Part shown: one piece after another, positions 1 through 6,601 of the stretch
Layout: the number at the start of each line of letters is the position of its first letter
Numbering within the stretch: the stretch's first letter is position 1
Source of the DNA: Flavobacteriia bacterium
GTDB lineage: Bacteria; Bacteroidota; Bacteroidia; Flavobacteriales_D; Crocinitomicaceae
Direction: 5' to 3'
Assembly: GCA_009923965.1 (NCBI GenBank)
Contig: RFSL01000003.1
Location: 1 to 17,599, forward strand
DNA: 17,599 nucleotides
Translations under genes and position numbers: made by a program
Notes under the pieces: model-generated
Databases searched by the model: none
Told to the model about the DNA's origin: nothing
The model's input: the letters and a program-made list of their open reading frames with translations, nothing else

Positions 1-41
1 ATACGCGAACAGGTATTTATGTTGAACGAGTAAAAAAATAA
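1..41 (+). CDS. 3' end of an unidentified upstream gene (partial)
   Basis: One frame is open from base 3 to a TAA at 39-41 and encodes the C-terminal residues TRTGIYVERVKK. Its stop lies 8 bases before the gcvT start, which fits an operon arrangement. A second frame is also open here and ends at a TAA at 31-33, so the choice of frame is not certain. Twelve residues are too few to name a family. Confidence 0.35.
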   Translation, partial: TRTGIYVERVKK

Positions 42-49
42 GATTTAGC

Positions 50-1132
50 ATGAGAAATACTGCATTATCACATAAACACATTGAATTAGGAGCTAAAATG
101 GTTCCTTTTGCTGGTTACAACATGCCCGTGCAATATGAAGGTGTAAATGCAGAGCACCTTACAGTTCGAAATGGAGTAGGGGTCTTTGATGTTTCTCATA
201 TGGGAGAATTTATTCTTCGCGGACCAAATGCCTTGACTTTAATTCAAAAATTTTCATCCAATGATGCTTCTGTTTTATTTGATGGTAAAGTACAATATAC
301 CTGCATGCCAAATGGAAAAGGTGGAATAGTTGACGATCTTCTAATTTATCGTGTAAGTGAAAATGAATATTTCTTGGTTGTAAATGCTTCAAATATCGAA
401 AAAGATTGGGCTTGGATTTCTTCATTGAATGATTTGGGTGTTGAAATGGAAAATGTTTCTGATGCTTACTCTCTTTTGGCTGTCCAAGGTCCAAAAGCAG
501 CTTTAGCTTTACAGGAATTGACAGACATCACACTTTCTGAAATGGTTTATTACACTTTTAAGCATGGAAATTTTGCAGGTGTTGAAAATGTATTGATTTC
601 AGCTACTGGCTATACTGGATCTGGAGGTTTTGAAATTTATGTGAAAAATGAAGATGCAGAAAAAGTTTGGGATGCACTATTTAGAGCTGGTGCTGCGTTT
701 GGAATTAAACCAATTGGCTTGGCAGCAAGAGACACTTTGCGTTTAGAAATGGGTTTTTGCTTGTATGGCAATGACATTGATGATACAACTTCTCCTTTGG
801 AAGCAGGCTTATCTTGGATTACAAAATTCACAAAAGATTTTACAGATTCTGAATTTCTATTGAACCAAAAAAAATCTGGTCTGAAGCGAAAATTAGTTGC
901 TTTTGAAATGATTGATCGTGGAATTCCAAGACACGATTATCTGATAAAAGATATTCTGAATAATGTTATTGGGAAGGTGACTTCTGGAACCATGTCGCCG
1001 AGTAGGCAGATTGCTATTGGAATGGGTTATGTAGCAACTGATTTTTCAATTGTAGGAACTGAAATTTTTATTGAAGTTCGAGAAAAAAGTATTAAGGCGA
1101 AAGTAGTTGCCTTACCTTTTTATAAAGAATAA
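50..1132 (+). CDS. gcvT: Glycine cleavage system T protein (aminomethyltransferase)
   Basis: GcvT takes the aminomethyl group carried on lipoylated H protein and transfers its one-carbon unit to tetrahydrofolate, giving 5,10-methylene-THF and ammonia, in the cytoplasm. The 360 aa product has the usual length of the family. It carries the family landmarks in order: FDVSHMGEF (about residues 46-54), QGPKA in the middle of the folate-binding domain, YTGSGGFEIYV (about 188-198), GLAARDTLRLEMGF (about 224-237), TSPLEAGL, and the C-terminal barrel motif GKVTSGTMSPS with IGMGYV. The start ATG follows the preceding stop by 8 bases. The gene ends 10 bases before a convergent lipoprotein gene. The P and H proteins are not in this window, so the system is encoded at scattered sites, as is common in this phylum. 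No odd features were seen. Confidence 0.97.
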   Translation: MRNTALSHKHIELGAKMVPFAGYNMPVQYEGVNAEHLTVRNGVGVFDVSHMGEFILRGPNALTLIQKFSSNDASVLFDGKVQYTCMPNGKGGIVDDLLIYRVSENEYFLVVNASNIEKDWAWISSLNDLGVEMENVSDAYSLLAVQGPKAALALQELTDITLSEMVYYTFKHGNFAGVENVLISATGYTGSGGFEIYVKNEDAEKVWDALFRAGAAFGIKPIGLAARDTLRLEMGFCLYGNDIDDTTSPLEAGLSWITKFTKDFTDSEFLLNQKKSGLKRKLVAFEMIDRGIPRHDYLIKDILNNVIGKVTSGTMSPSRQIAIGMGYVATDFSIVGTEIFIEVREKSIKAKVVALPFYKE

Positions 1133-1142
1133 ATTCTGGTTT

Positions 1143-1748
1143 TTAGTTACAAGCACAATTTGCCTGGAAATCTTTGTGTTTCCATTGAATCCAATATTCT
1201 TGAAAGTTTTCAGGAGTCTTAATTAAAGGACTTATTTCTAATTCTTCACAAAGGGCAATTCTTGAAAGTTTTTGTTTTCGTTCTTCAATTTCAGGATCAT
1301 GGTTCCAGCCTCCAGAATGATCAAATCCTGTCCTTGCTTCACATGGATTTTTTACCCGTTTAAAAGGGATGAAGATTTCAAGTTTAACGGAACCTAAATT
1401 ATTCATGTCGATTGAAGTCATTCTGATCTTTTTTAAGTCAACTTTAGCGTATTTTTTTTTGTTAAATAGACTTTTAAGTTTTTTTCCAACCTCTCCTGAA
1501 ATTAAATTTGACATGCGATGTGCTGTATCAATTATTTCACCTTTATGGATCGTAAATTCAGGACCTGAATAGTTTACTTTACAGAAAGAATCGTTGCAGA
1601 CTAGAACAAGGTTTTTTTCAGGTTTTATTTTAGAATTTTTAACTTCTTTTTTAGGGCTACTGCACGAGAAAAGGAGTAAAGCGGATAATGTAAGAGCAGA
1701 GATTTTAGAGAGTAAATAAGAGTTAGAAGCCGAAGTTATCATATCCAT
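1143..1748 (-). CDS. Uncharacterised small lipoprotein overlapping the regulator gene
   Basis: This 201 aa protein is not recognised. Residues 11-28 form a hydrophobic segment ending in LLFSC, a lipobox that would place the lipidated cysteine at residue 29. The predicted product is therefore an outer- or inner-membrane-anchored lipoprotein. The mature part is basic and soluble, with four further cysteines in the C-terminal half (around NPCEAR, ALCEE and the terminal CAC), which could form disulphides in the periplasm. The reading frame starts inside the upstream regulator gene. The ATG at 1748 gives a 26-base overlap, and a second in-frame ATG at 1742 would give a 20-base overlap and a more typical short n-region. 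The overlap suggests translational coupling with the Nudix-type regulator. Nothing in the sequence supports a specific function. Confidence 0.8.
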   Translation of the reverse strand: MDMITSASNSYLLSKISALTLSALLLFSCSSPKKEVKNSKIKPEKNLVLVCNDSFCKVNYSGPEFTIHKGEIIDTAHRMSNLISGEVGKKLKSLFNKKKYAKVDLKKIRMTSIDMNNLGSVKLEIFIPFKRVKNPCEARTGFDHSGGWNHDPEIEERKQKLSRIALCEELEISPLIKTPENFQEYWIQWKHKDFQANCACN

Positions 1749-2475
1749 TCTGTGTTAAGAGTTGGTAATTTTCTTCATTGAATTTATATAATTGTGATGG
1801 TTTATGAGGAACACCGCGTTGTTTTTCTTTTAAATTAGTTAAAATATTTAATTTTTGAATCTTCCTCCTAAAATTTCGCTTGTCTAGGGGTTTTTCAAAA
1901 ATACACTCGTATAATTTATGTAATTGACTTAAGGTAAATTTTTCAGGAAGCAAGTTAAAGCCAATTGGTTGAATTTTAATTTTTTGTTTTAATTTTTCTT
2001 TTGCTACTTGAAGTATTTCAAAATGATCAAAAGCCAATTCTTCTATTTCTGTAAGCGGAATCCATTCTGCTTTTTTTGCAAAGGAATGAGCTTTCGGCAC
2101 AAAATCATCAATTTTTACGAGGGAATAATAAGCTGCAGTTATTACGCGCGCATTCGGTTCATCTCGAATAGATTTTAACCATTCACGGTCAGATTCTTTG
2201 TTCACACGATTTGGATTACCAAAAGCGCCCACCTGCTCTAAATAAATATCTTTAATTCCTGTTAATTCCTCCAAAACACGATAAGCGGCTTCATCTAAAT
2301 CTTCCTCTTCATAAATTAAATTTCCAGGCAATGCTCTTAAATTTTTTGAATTTCCTAGGTTTTGACCACGATCAATTAGTAAAACCTTGATTTGTTCAAA
2401 GTCAAAACCAAAAATTACGCAGTCAACTGAATTATTTGGATTGAGATCTGTTTTTTTTCTAGTATTACCAACCAT
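1723..2475 (-). CDS. Nudix-winged-helix transcriptional regulator (NrtR/AraR-like)
   Basis: This 250 aa protein has the two-domain layout of the NrtR family, in which a Nudix domain (about residues 15-155) senses a small molecule and a C-terminal winged helix (about 170-245) binds DNA. The C-terminal part contains the family pattern LPEKFTL..LHKLYE.I..KPLDKRNFRRK, followed by the HKPSQLYKF wing. The Nudix box at 51-73 is degraded: E58, R66, E70 and G73 remain, but the box's first glycine is N52 and two of the three metal-binding glutamates of REUxEE are V67 and L71. Hydrolysis is therefore unlikely and a sensing role is expected. AraR of Bacteroides thetaiotaomicron is a known sugar regulator of this type. 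The gene is divergent from a BadF/GlcNAc-kinase-like gene with a palindrome between them, so that gene is the likely target. The ligand is not known. Confidence 0.88.
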   Translation of the reverse strand: MVGNTRKKTDLNPNNSVDCVIFGFDFEQIKVLLIDRGQNLGNSKNLRALPGNLIYEEEDLDEAAYRVLEELTGIKDIYLEQVGAFGNPNRVNKESDREWLKSIRDEPNARVITAAYYSLVKIDDFVPKAHSFAKKAEWIPLTEIEELAFDHFEILQVAKEKLKQKIKIQPIGFNLLPEKFTLSQLHKLYECIFEKPLDKRNFRRKIQKLNILTNLKEKQRGVPHKPSQLYKFNEENYQLLTQNGYDNFGF

Positions 2476-2503
2476 ATTTAAGATTAATGATTATCTTTGA
2501 AAG

Positions 2504-2516
2504 TGTCTAAAAGACA
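2504..2516. promoter_or_regulatory. 13-bp palindrome, candidate operator for the Nudix-type regulator
   Basis: The sequence TGTCT-AAA-AGACA is a perfect inverted repeat with 5-base arms. It sits in the 71-base gap between the divergent regulator and kinase genes, two bases upstream of a TTGACA (2519-2524) facing the kinase gene. A repressor bound here could act on both genes. Assignment as an operator is inference from position and symmetry; short palindromes also occur by chance in AT-rich DNA. Confidence 0.4.
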
Positions 2517-2546
2517 ATTTGACATTAATTCATTCATAATTATTTT

Positions 2547-3410
2547 ATGCATTTTATAGTAGAAAGTGGTTCAACAAAAAGCGATTGGGTGCTTGTTGAT
2601 AGTAAAAATAATCAAAGTTTTCATACAACAATCGGCTTCAATCCATATTTTCATTCTTCAGAATTAATTACAAGTGAAATAATGAAGAATTTAGATATTA
2701 TGAACTTAGCTCCTGAGATAAAAAGTGTTTATTTTTATGGTGCAGGCTGCTCAAGTTCTGAAATGAACGCAATTGTCGAGGCAGGCTTAAAAAAAATATT
2801 CGTTAATGCTTTTATTTTAGTGGAGCATGATTTGTTAGCTTGCGCTTATGCAACATATACCGGAAGACCAGTGATTTCTTGTATTATTGGTACAGGTTCT
2901 AATTCTTGTTTGTTTGATGGTGAAAATTTAAGCGAAGTTGTTCCCGCTCTTGGTTATATTCTAGGTGATGAAGGAAGCGGAAGTTATTTTGGCAAGCAGT
3001 TAATTTCTAGTTTTTTATACCATCTTCTTCCAAAAGATATTGAGGCAGATTTTATTGAAACCTATCAATTGGATAAAGAAACTTTGGTGAATCGTATCTA
3101 TCGCGAGCCAAACGCGAATGTTTTTATCGCCTCGTTTATGCCTTTTATTGCAAAACACAAGGATTCACCATTTTTTCGTAAAATGGTTACTGATGGATTT
3201 AAAAAATTCATGGAAATTCATGTTTGTTGTTATCAAGATTACACTAGTAAAGAAGTAAATTTCGTTGGCTCAATTTCATTAATTTTTGAGCGAGAATTAA
3301 ATGCCGCTGGAAAGGAACTGGGAATTGAAATAGGTCGAATAATTCCAAAACCGATTCATGCTTTAGTTCAATATCATTTAGATTATGTTTTAAAGCAACA
3401 AATAATTTAA
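2547..3410 (+). CDS. BadF/BadG/BcrA/BcrD-family ATPase, N-acetylglucosamine-kinase-like
   Basis: This 287 aa protein belongs to the ASKHA (actin/sugar kinase) fold. It shows the phosphate-1 loop ESGSTKSDW (residues 6-14), YGAGCSS (64-70), a probable catalytic aspartate D95 in VEHDLLACA, the phosphate-2 loop IIGTGSNSCLFDG (113-125) and the GDEGSGSYFGK motif (140-150). In Bacteroidota, proteins of this type are annotated as GlcNAc or MurNAc kinases acting in amino-sugar salvage and cell-wall recycling. The sequence supports ATP-dependent sugar phosphorylation, but the exact sugar cannot be read from it. The leader is short and no clear ribosome site is seen. The gene diverges from a Nudix-type sugar regulator, which suggests substrate-responsive control. 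The FkbM methyltransferase gene begins 22 bases downstream on the same strand. Confidence 0.85.
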   Translation: MHFIVESGSTKSDWVLVDSKNNQSFHTTIGFNPYFHSSELITSEIMKNLDIMNLAPEIKSVYFYGAGCSSSEMNAIVEAGLKKIFVNAFILVEHDLLACAYATYTGRPVISCIIGTGSNSCLFDGENLSEVVPALGYILGDEGSGSYFGKQLISSFLYHLLPKDIEADFIETYQLDKETLVNRIYREPNANVFIASFMPFIAKHKDSPFFRKMVTDGFKKFMEIHVCCYQDYTSKEVNFVGSISLIFERELNAAGKELGIEIGRIIPKPIHALVQYHLDYVLKQQII

Positions 3411-3432
3411 TTGCACTCAGCTAGATATTCCT

Positions 3433-4200
3433 ATGAATTACCTTAAGAAAATCTTATTTATAATTCTAGGTCAGAGAAGCTATTTAAAGCTCCTGCATCG
3501 CGTTTTTTATCTATTATATGATTTAAAATTCCTTGGTTTTAATCAAAAATTTAAGTTCCATTATGCTGTTAAGAAGATTATAAAACCGGATTTTATTGTT
3601 CTTGATCTTGGAGCAAATTTGGGTTATTTTGCTAAAATTTTTTCCCGGCTTGCTAAAAATGGAAAAGTTATATGTGTTGAACCTATTCCTGATTTTTTCT
3701 CAACTTTGACCTATTTTTTAGGACATAAAAAAAATACTGAAATTTACAATTTTGCTCTAGGAAATGAAGCTGGAGAAACAACGATGGTTTTACCAGAATC
3801 TAACGGATTTATAAGAACCGGATTACCCCACATTGCAAGTTCTGAAAAAGAAATTGCCAATAATAAATCTCAACTTGTGGAAATTAGGAAAGCTGCAGAC
3901 TTTATTTCTGAATTCCCACATATTGATTATATAAAATGTGATATTGAAGGGTATGAAGCTATTGTTTTTGAAGATTTTAAACCGTATTTAATGAAAGTGA
4001 GACCGCTTATTCAAATTGAAATTGGACAGGAAAATGTAGCTAAAATGTTGGAATTATTTACAGAACTTGATTACCTTCAATATGGAATTGCAAATTTTTC
4101 TTTTGTGACGGAAAAAGGAGATGGCACGCAACAAGAACTTGGTGATTTTTTATTTATTCCAGCTGATAAAAAAGCATACTTTGAATCTCTTATAAAATGA
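3433..4200 (+). CDS. FkbM-family SAM-dependent methyltransferase
   Basis: The 255 aa product has a Rossmann-type methyltransferase core. Motif I is VLDLGANLGYFA (about residues 56-67), followed by the acidic strand end KVICVEP (78-84), which binds the SAM ribose, and the FkbM hallmark YIKCDIEGYEAIVFEDF (166-182). Family members methylate hydroxyls on sugars, polyketides or lipids. The N-terminal 40 residues are hydrophobic and basic (LLHRVFYLLYDLKFLGF), which could mean peripheral membrane contact, as often seen in FkbM proteins acting on glycolipids or polysaccharide. The acceptor is unknown. The stop codon overlaps the start of the next gene as ATGA, so the two are translationally coupled. 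No glycosyltransferases or other polysaccharide genes lie alongside. Confidence 0.9.
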   Translation: MNYLKKILFIILGQRSYLKLLHRVFYLLYDLKFLGFNQKFKFHYAVKKIIKPDFIVLDLGANLGYFAKIFSRLAKNGKVICVEPIPDFFSTLTYFLGHKKNTEIYNFALGNEAGETTMVLPESNGFIRTGLPHIASSEKEIANNKSQLVEIRKAADFISEFPHIDYIKCDIEGYEAIVFEDFKPYLMKVRPLIQIEIGQENVAKMLELFTELDYLQYGIANFSFVTEKGDGTQQELGDFLFIPADKKAYFESLIK

Positions 4201-4817
4201 AGATAATCCTAGTTTTACTTCTTCTTCCCCTTGTATTCTCCTGTAAAAAAGGAACTGGAAATTTTATAATTAAAGGAAAAATTACAGATGAAACTTTCTC
4301 AACTGGCTTAGATGCTGCCATCATTAAATTATACAAAGTTCCTGCGGCTTCAAGTTCACAGATCTTAGTTGAAAGTTTTACCCTGCAGGAAGATGGCAAC
4401 TATTCCTTTACTTTCCCGCGTGAAAAAATTGAAAAATACATATTAGTAGTTGAAAAAAATCTTTATTTTAAATTGGAAAAAGAAATTTACTATTCAGATT
4501 TGACCGTAAACGAGCCTTTGATTTGTAATTATGGCACAAAAGCTAAATCTTGGGTGGAATTACGTTTTGTAAATGCTGATGTTCAGCCAAGTGATCACTT
4601 TAGATATATAAAACAAGCTGGACTTGTAGGCTGTGAAGAATGCTGTTCAAATACAGAAGAAAATATCTACGCAAACCCCTATTTTTCTCGAATTTGTATT
4701 AATAATGCGAATGAATTGTACTCCATTCTTTATTGGAATATTGGTACTTTTCAGCAAGGATATAAGGAAGCACTGACGGTTCCTTTTGATACAACTCTTC
4801 TCTTGATCAATTATTGA
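4197..4817 (+). CDS. Lipoprotein with carboxypeptidase-regulatory-like N-domain and CEECC motif
   Basis: This 206 aa protein has a signal peptide with lipobox LVFSC, so C16 would be lipidated. Residues about 22-90 (starting FIIKGKITDETFSTGLDAAI and including EDGNYSFTF) have the pattern of a CarboxypepD_reg/CNA-B-like beta sandwich. A second beta-rich stretch follows (WVELRFVNADVQPSDHFRY), then a cysteine cluster CEECC at 146-150. The cluster could be a disulphide or metal site, but no family is recognised. It starts within the stop codon of the FkbM methyltransferase gene (ATGA overlap) and is surely co-translated with it. A functional link to that enzyme is only implied by this coupling. The TGA stop is followed by a short AGCTC/GAGCT hairpin without a strong T-run. 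Confidence 0.8.
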   Translation: MKIILVLLLLPLVFSCKKGTGNFIIKGKITDETFSTGLDAAIIKLYKVPAASSSQILVESFTLQEDGNYSFTFPREKIEKYILVVEKNLYFKLEKEIYYSDLTVNEPLICNYGTKAKSWVELRFVNADVQPSDHFRYIKQAGLVGCEECCSNTEENIYANPYFSRICINNANELYSILYWNIGTFQQGYKEALTVPFDTTLLLINY

Positions 4818-4854
4818 GCTCGGTTTGAGCTTTATGATTTCTTTCTAATATAAC

Positions 4855-4862
4855 TACCTTTG
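4855..4862 (+). promoter_or_regulatory. Bacteroidota -7 element (TACCTTTG) for rluF
   Basis: TACCTTTG is an exact match to TAnnTTTG, 16 bases upstream of the rluF ATG. No convincing TTG -33 element stands at the expected distance. If active, the leader would be only about ten bases. It would also transcribe the beta-lactamase cassette inserted directly after rluF. Confidence 0.55.
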
Positions 4863-4878
4863 TATTTAGTAAAAAACA

Positions 4879-5634
4879 ATGAAAGAGAAAGAAGCGACAA
4901 GAATCAATAAATTCTTAAGTGAAATTGGCTATTGTTCGCGAAGAGTAGCAGATAAATTAATTGAGGAAAAACGAGTTTTTGTGAATGGAGTAATTCCCGA
5001 AATGGGCACAAAAGTTTCTGATTCTGATGAGATTGTTGTTGATGGTGTACGAATCCAAAAAACGGATATAAAACCTATTTATATTGCTTTTAATAAGCCA
5101 ATAGGTATCGTTTGTACAACTGATACAGGAGTTGAGAAAGATAATATTATCGACTACATCAATTTTCCTTCGCGCATCTTTCCAATTGGACGCTTGGATA
5201 AAAACAGTCACGGCCTTATTTTTCTCACCAATGATGGCGATATCGTTAATAAAATTTTACGAGCGAGTAATAACCATGAAAAAGAGTATGTTGTGCGCGT
5301 AAATCGACCGGTAACTTCTGAATTCATTCACAGAATATCAAATGGAGTTCCAATTTTAGAGACAACAACGAATAAATGTGCTGTTCAACAAACCGGAAAA
5401 GATGAATTTAAGATCATTTTAACGCAAGGTTTAAATCGGCAAATTCGAAGAATGTGTGAGTTTCTAGATTACCGTGTTGTATCGCTTAAAAGGATTCGAA
5501 TTATGAATATTAACTTAGATATTCCGCTGGGGAAATGGCGCTACTTTTCTTCAGATGAATTGCAAGAGCTTAATCGCTTAGTTGAAACTTCAGTTAAAAC
5601 ATACAAAGAGGAAATAGATTCCGATACGGAATAG
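4879..5634 (+). CDS. rluF: 23S rRNA pseudouridine synthase, RluF type
   Basis: The 251 aa product has an N-terminal S4 RNA-binding domain (about residues 8-60, INKFLSEIGYCSRRVADKLI...VFVNG) and an RsuA-family catalytic domain. The catalytic aspartate is D107 in GRLDKNSHGLIFLTNDGD. The following ILRASNNHEKEYVV, GVPIL and ILTQGLNRQIRRMCEFLDYRV match the RluF subgroup, which in E. coli modifies U2604 of 23S rRNA and a position in tRNA-Tyr. Subgroup assignment rests on recalled similarity, so RluB/RsuA-type specificity is not excluded. The C-terminus (EEIDSDTE) is acidic. The TAG stop supplies the G of the GTT at which the downstream beta-lactamase cassette joins; without that insert the gene would end one base from the convergent tilS stop. 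Confidence 0.92.
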   Translation: MKEKEATRINKFLSEIGYCSRRVADKLIEEKRVFVNGVIPEMGTKVSDSDEIVVDGVRIQKTDIKPIYIAFNKPIGIVCTTDTGVEKDNIIDYINFPSRIFPIGRLDKNSHGLIFLTNDGDIVNKILRASNNHEKEYVVRVNRPVTSEFIHRISNGVPILETTTNKCAVQQTGKDEFKIILTQGLNRQIRRMCEFLDYRVVSLKRIRIMNINLDIPLGKWRYFSSDELQELNRLVETSVKTYKEEIDSDTE

Positions 5635-5648
5635 TTAGCAGTAACAAT

Positions 5649-6464
5649 ATGACGACAATGAAACATACGATTTTAATTTTGACCTTAGCAGTTTTTAGAC
5701 TGACGAGTAGCGCACAAAAACAGAACTTTGAAATTCGAGACGACTTTAAAAAGTATTATGACAAATTTAGCGTTGAAGGTTCATTTGTTCTTTATAACCA
5801 AAAACAGGACAAATACATTTTCTACAACAAAGAGCAATCCAAGCAGACCTTTACACCAGCTTCAACTTTTAAAATTTGTAACTCTCTTATCGGACTTGAA
5901 ACAGGAGTTATAAAAAACGAGAATTTTGTAATTCCATGGGACAGTGTAGTTCGACAAAATTCAAACTGGAACACCAACCACGACTTAAAGACCGCTTTCA
6001 AAAACTCTACAGTTTGGTATTATCAAGAGCTTGCAAGACGAGTTGGAGGACAACAAATGAAATACTGGCTTGAAAAAGTAAATTATGGTAACGCTGACAC
6101 TACGGGCGGCTTAGATAAGTTTTGGCTTTCAGGTGGACTACGCATTTCACCCGAACAACAAATTGACTTTTTAAAACGCCTTCACGACAACCAACTTCCT
6201 TTTTCTCAACGGTCAGTTGACATTGTAAAAAACATAATGATTGCAACAGACACTTTGGACTATGTTGTAAGAGCAAAGACTGGTTGGGGTGGACAAGACA
6301 ACAAAGATGTTGGTTGGTATATTGGTTACATAGAAACAAAAGACAATGTTTACTACTTTACGAATTGCATACAGTCAGAGGACTTTAATAACAAAGATTT
6401 TGCAAGCTCAAGAATTGATATTGTTTACCTAATACTTGACGACTTAAAAGTCACGAAGAAATGA
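5649..6464 (+). CDS. Class D (OXA-type) beta-lactamase
   Basis: The 271 aa product is a serine beta-lactamase of class D, a periplasmic enzyme that opens the beta-lactam ring. All class motifs are present: ASTFK with nucleophile S72 and carbamylatable K75, STV (SxV, S120-V122), YGN (146-148), FWLSGGLRISPEQQ (158-171) and KTGW (210-213). A signal peptide (ILILTLAVFRLTSSA, no lipobox) precedes it. ATG at 5649 is given; ATG at 5658 (MKHTILIL...) is equally good. Length is normal for OXA enzymes. Aspartate is coded 17 times by GAC and 4 by GAT, against 1 and 16 in neighbouring rluF, which suggests foreign origin. It starts 14 bases after rluF with no promoter of its own seen, so read-through from rluF is likely. 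Substrate spectrum cannot be predicted. A BlaR-like sensor is excluded because there are no membrane segments beyond the signal. Confidence 0.93.
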   Translation: MTTMKHTILILTLAVFRLTSSAQKQNFEIRDDFKKYYDKFSVEGSFVLYNQKQDKYIFYNKEQSKQTFTPASTFKICNSLIGLETGVIKNENFVIPWDSVVRQNSNWNTNHDLKTAFKNSTVWYYQELARRVGGQQMKYWLEKVNYGNADTTGGLDKFWLSGGLRISPEQQIDFLKRLHDNQLPFSQRSVDIVKNIMIATDTLDYVVRAKTGWGGQDNKDVGWYIGYIETKDNVYYFTNCIQSEDFNNKDFASSRIDIVYLILDDLKVTKK

Positions 6465-6474
6465 TGATTGCTAA

Positions 6475-6600
6475 TGCTAACAGCAGCTACCCAAAAGGCG
6501 GGGTTTCGAGTTCCAAAGACAATTTTGTGGTTATCTAAACATTAGTTTTTCAAATCAAGTTTTGTGATAAAAGTTCCGCCCTTCGGGTAGCTGAAAACCG
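6475..6600 (+). repeat. attC-like recombination site (imperfect palindrome) of the cassette
   Basis: The 5' box TGCTAAC (6475-6481) corresponds to R''; its partner R' is G6600 joined to TTAGCA (5635-5640). Inside lie perfect 9-base arms CAGCTACCC (6484-6492) and GGGTAGCTG (6585-6593). The stem continues inward with GGCGG (6497-6501) against CCGCC (6576-6580) plus A-T and G-T pairs, interrupted by mismatches at 6493/6584 and 6496/6581. The spacers between boxes and arms are unequal (2 and 6 bases), giving the asymmetry typical of folded attC. Overall length of about 130 bases is in the range of long attC sites. The box ends deviate from the classical RYYYAAC/GTTRRRY consensus outside the AAC/GTT core. 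Confidence 0.68.
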
Positions 6601-6601
6601 T

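Larger units (their letters stand above)
5635..6600 (+). mobile_element. Lone integron-like gene cassette carrying a class D beta-lactamase
   Basis: The 966-base segment begins TTAGCAG right after the G of the rluF stop codon and ends ...AAAACCG before TT at 6601. Both edges therefore read G|TT, the crossover used by integron integrases. It holds one gene plus, 3' of it, a long imperfect palindrome (6475-6600). Joined ends give GTTAGCA, the exact complement of TGCTAAC at 6475-6481, as expected for a circular cassette with one attC. Removing the segment restores a simple TAG|TTTATT junction between two convergent housekeeping genes. No integrase or second cassette is visible. Insertion at a secondary GTT site is inferred from the sequence. 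Confidence 0.72.

Noticed and set aside
4816..4832. AGCTC/GAGCT hairpin after the CEECC lipoprotein gene as a terminator
   Set aside because: The stem has only five base pairs and no adjacent T-run; it is too weak to call.
5649..6464. BlaR/MecR sensor domain instead of a beta-lactamase
   Set aside because: There is a signal peptide but no multi-pass membrane part or protease domain, and the length is that of a free class D enzyme.
6484..6593. The long palindrome as a plain transcription terminator for the beta-lactamase and tilS
   Set aside because: The arms are separated by about 90 bases and not followed by a T-run; the attC model explains the boundaries and R-box complement better, though some termination effect is possible.
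5635..6600. Transposon or insertion sequence origin of the insert
   Set aside because: No transposase, no terminal inverted repeats at both edges and no target duplication beyond the GTT context.
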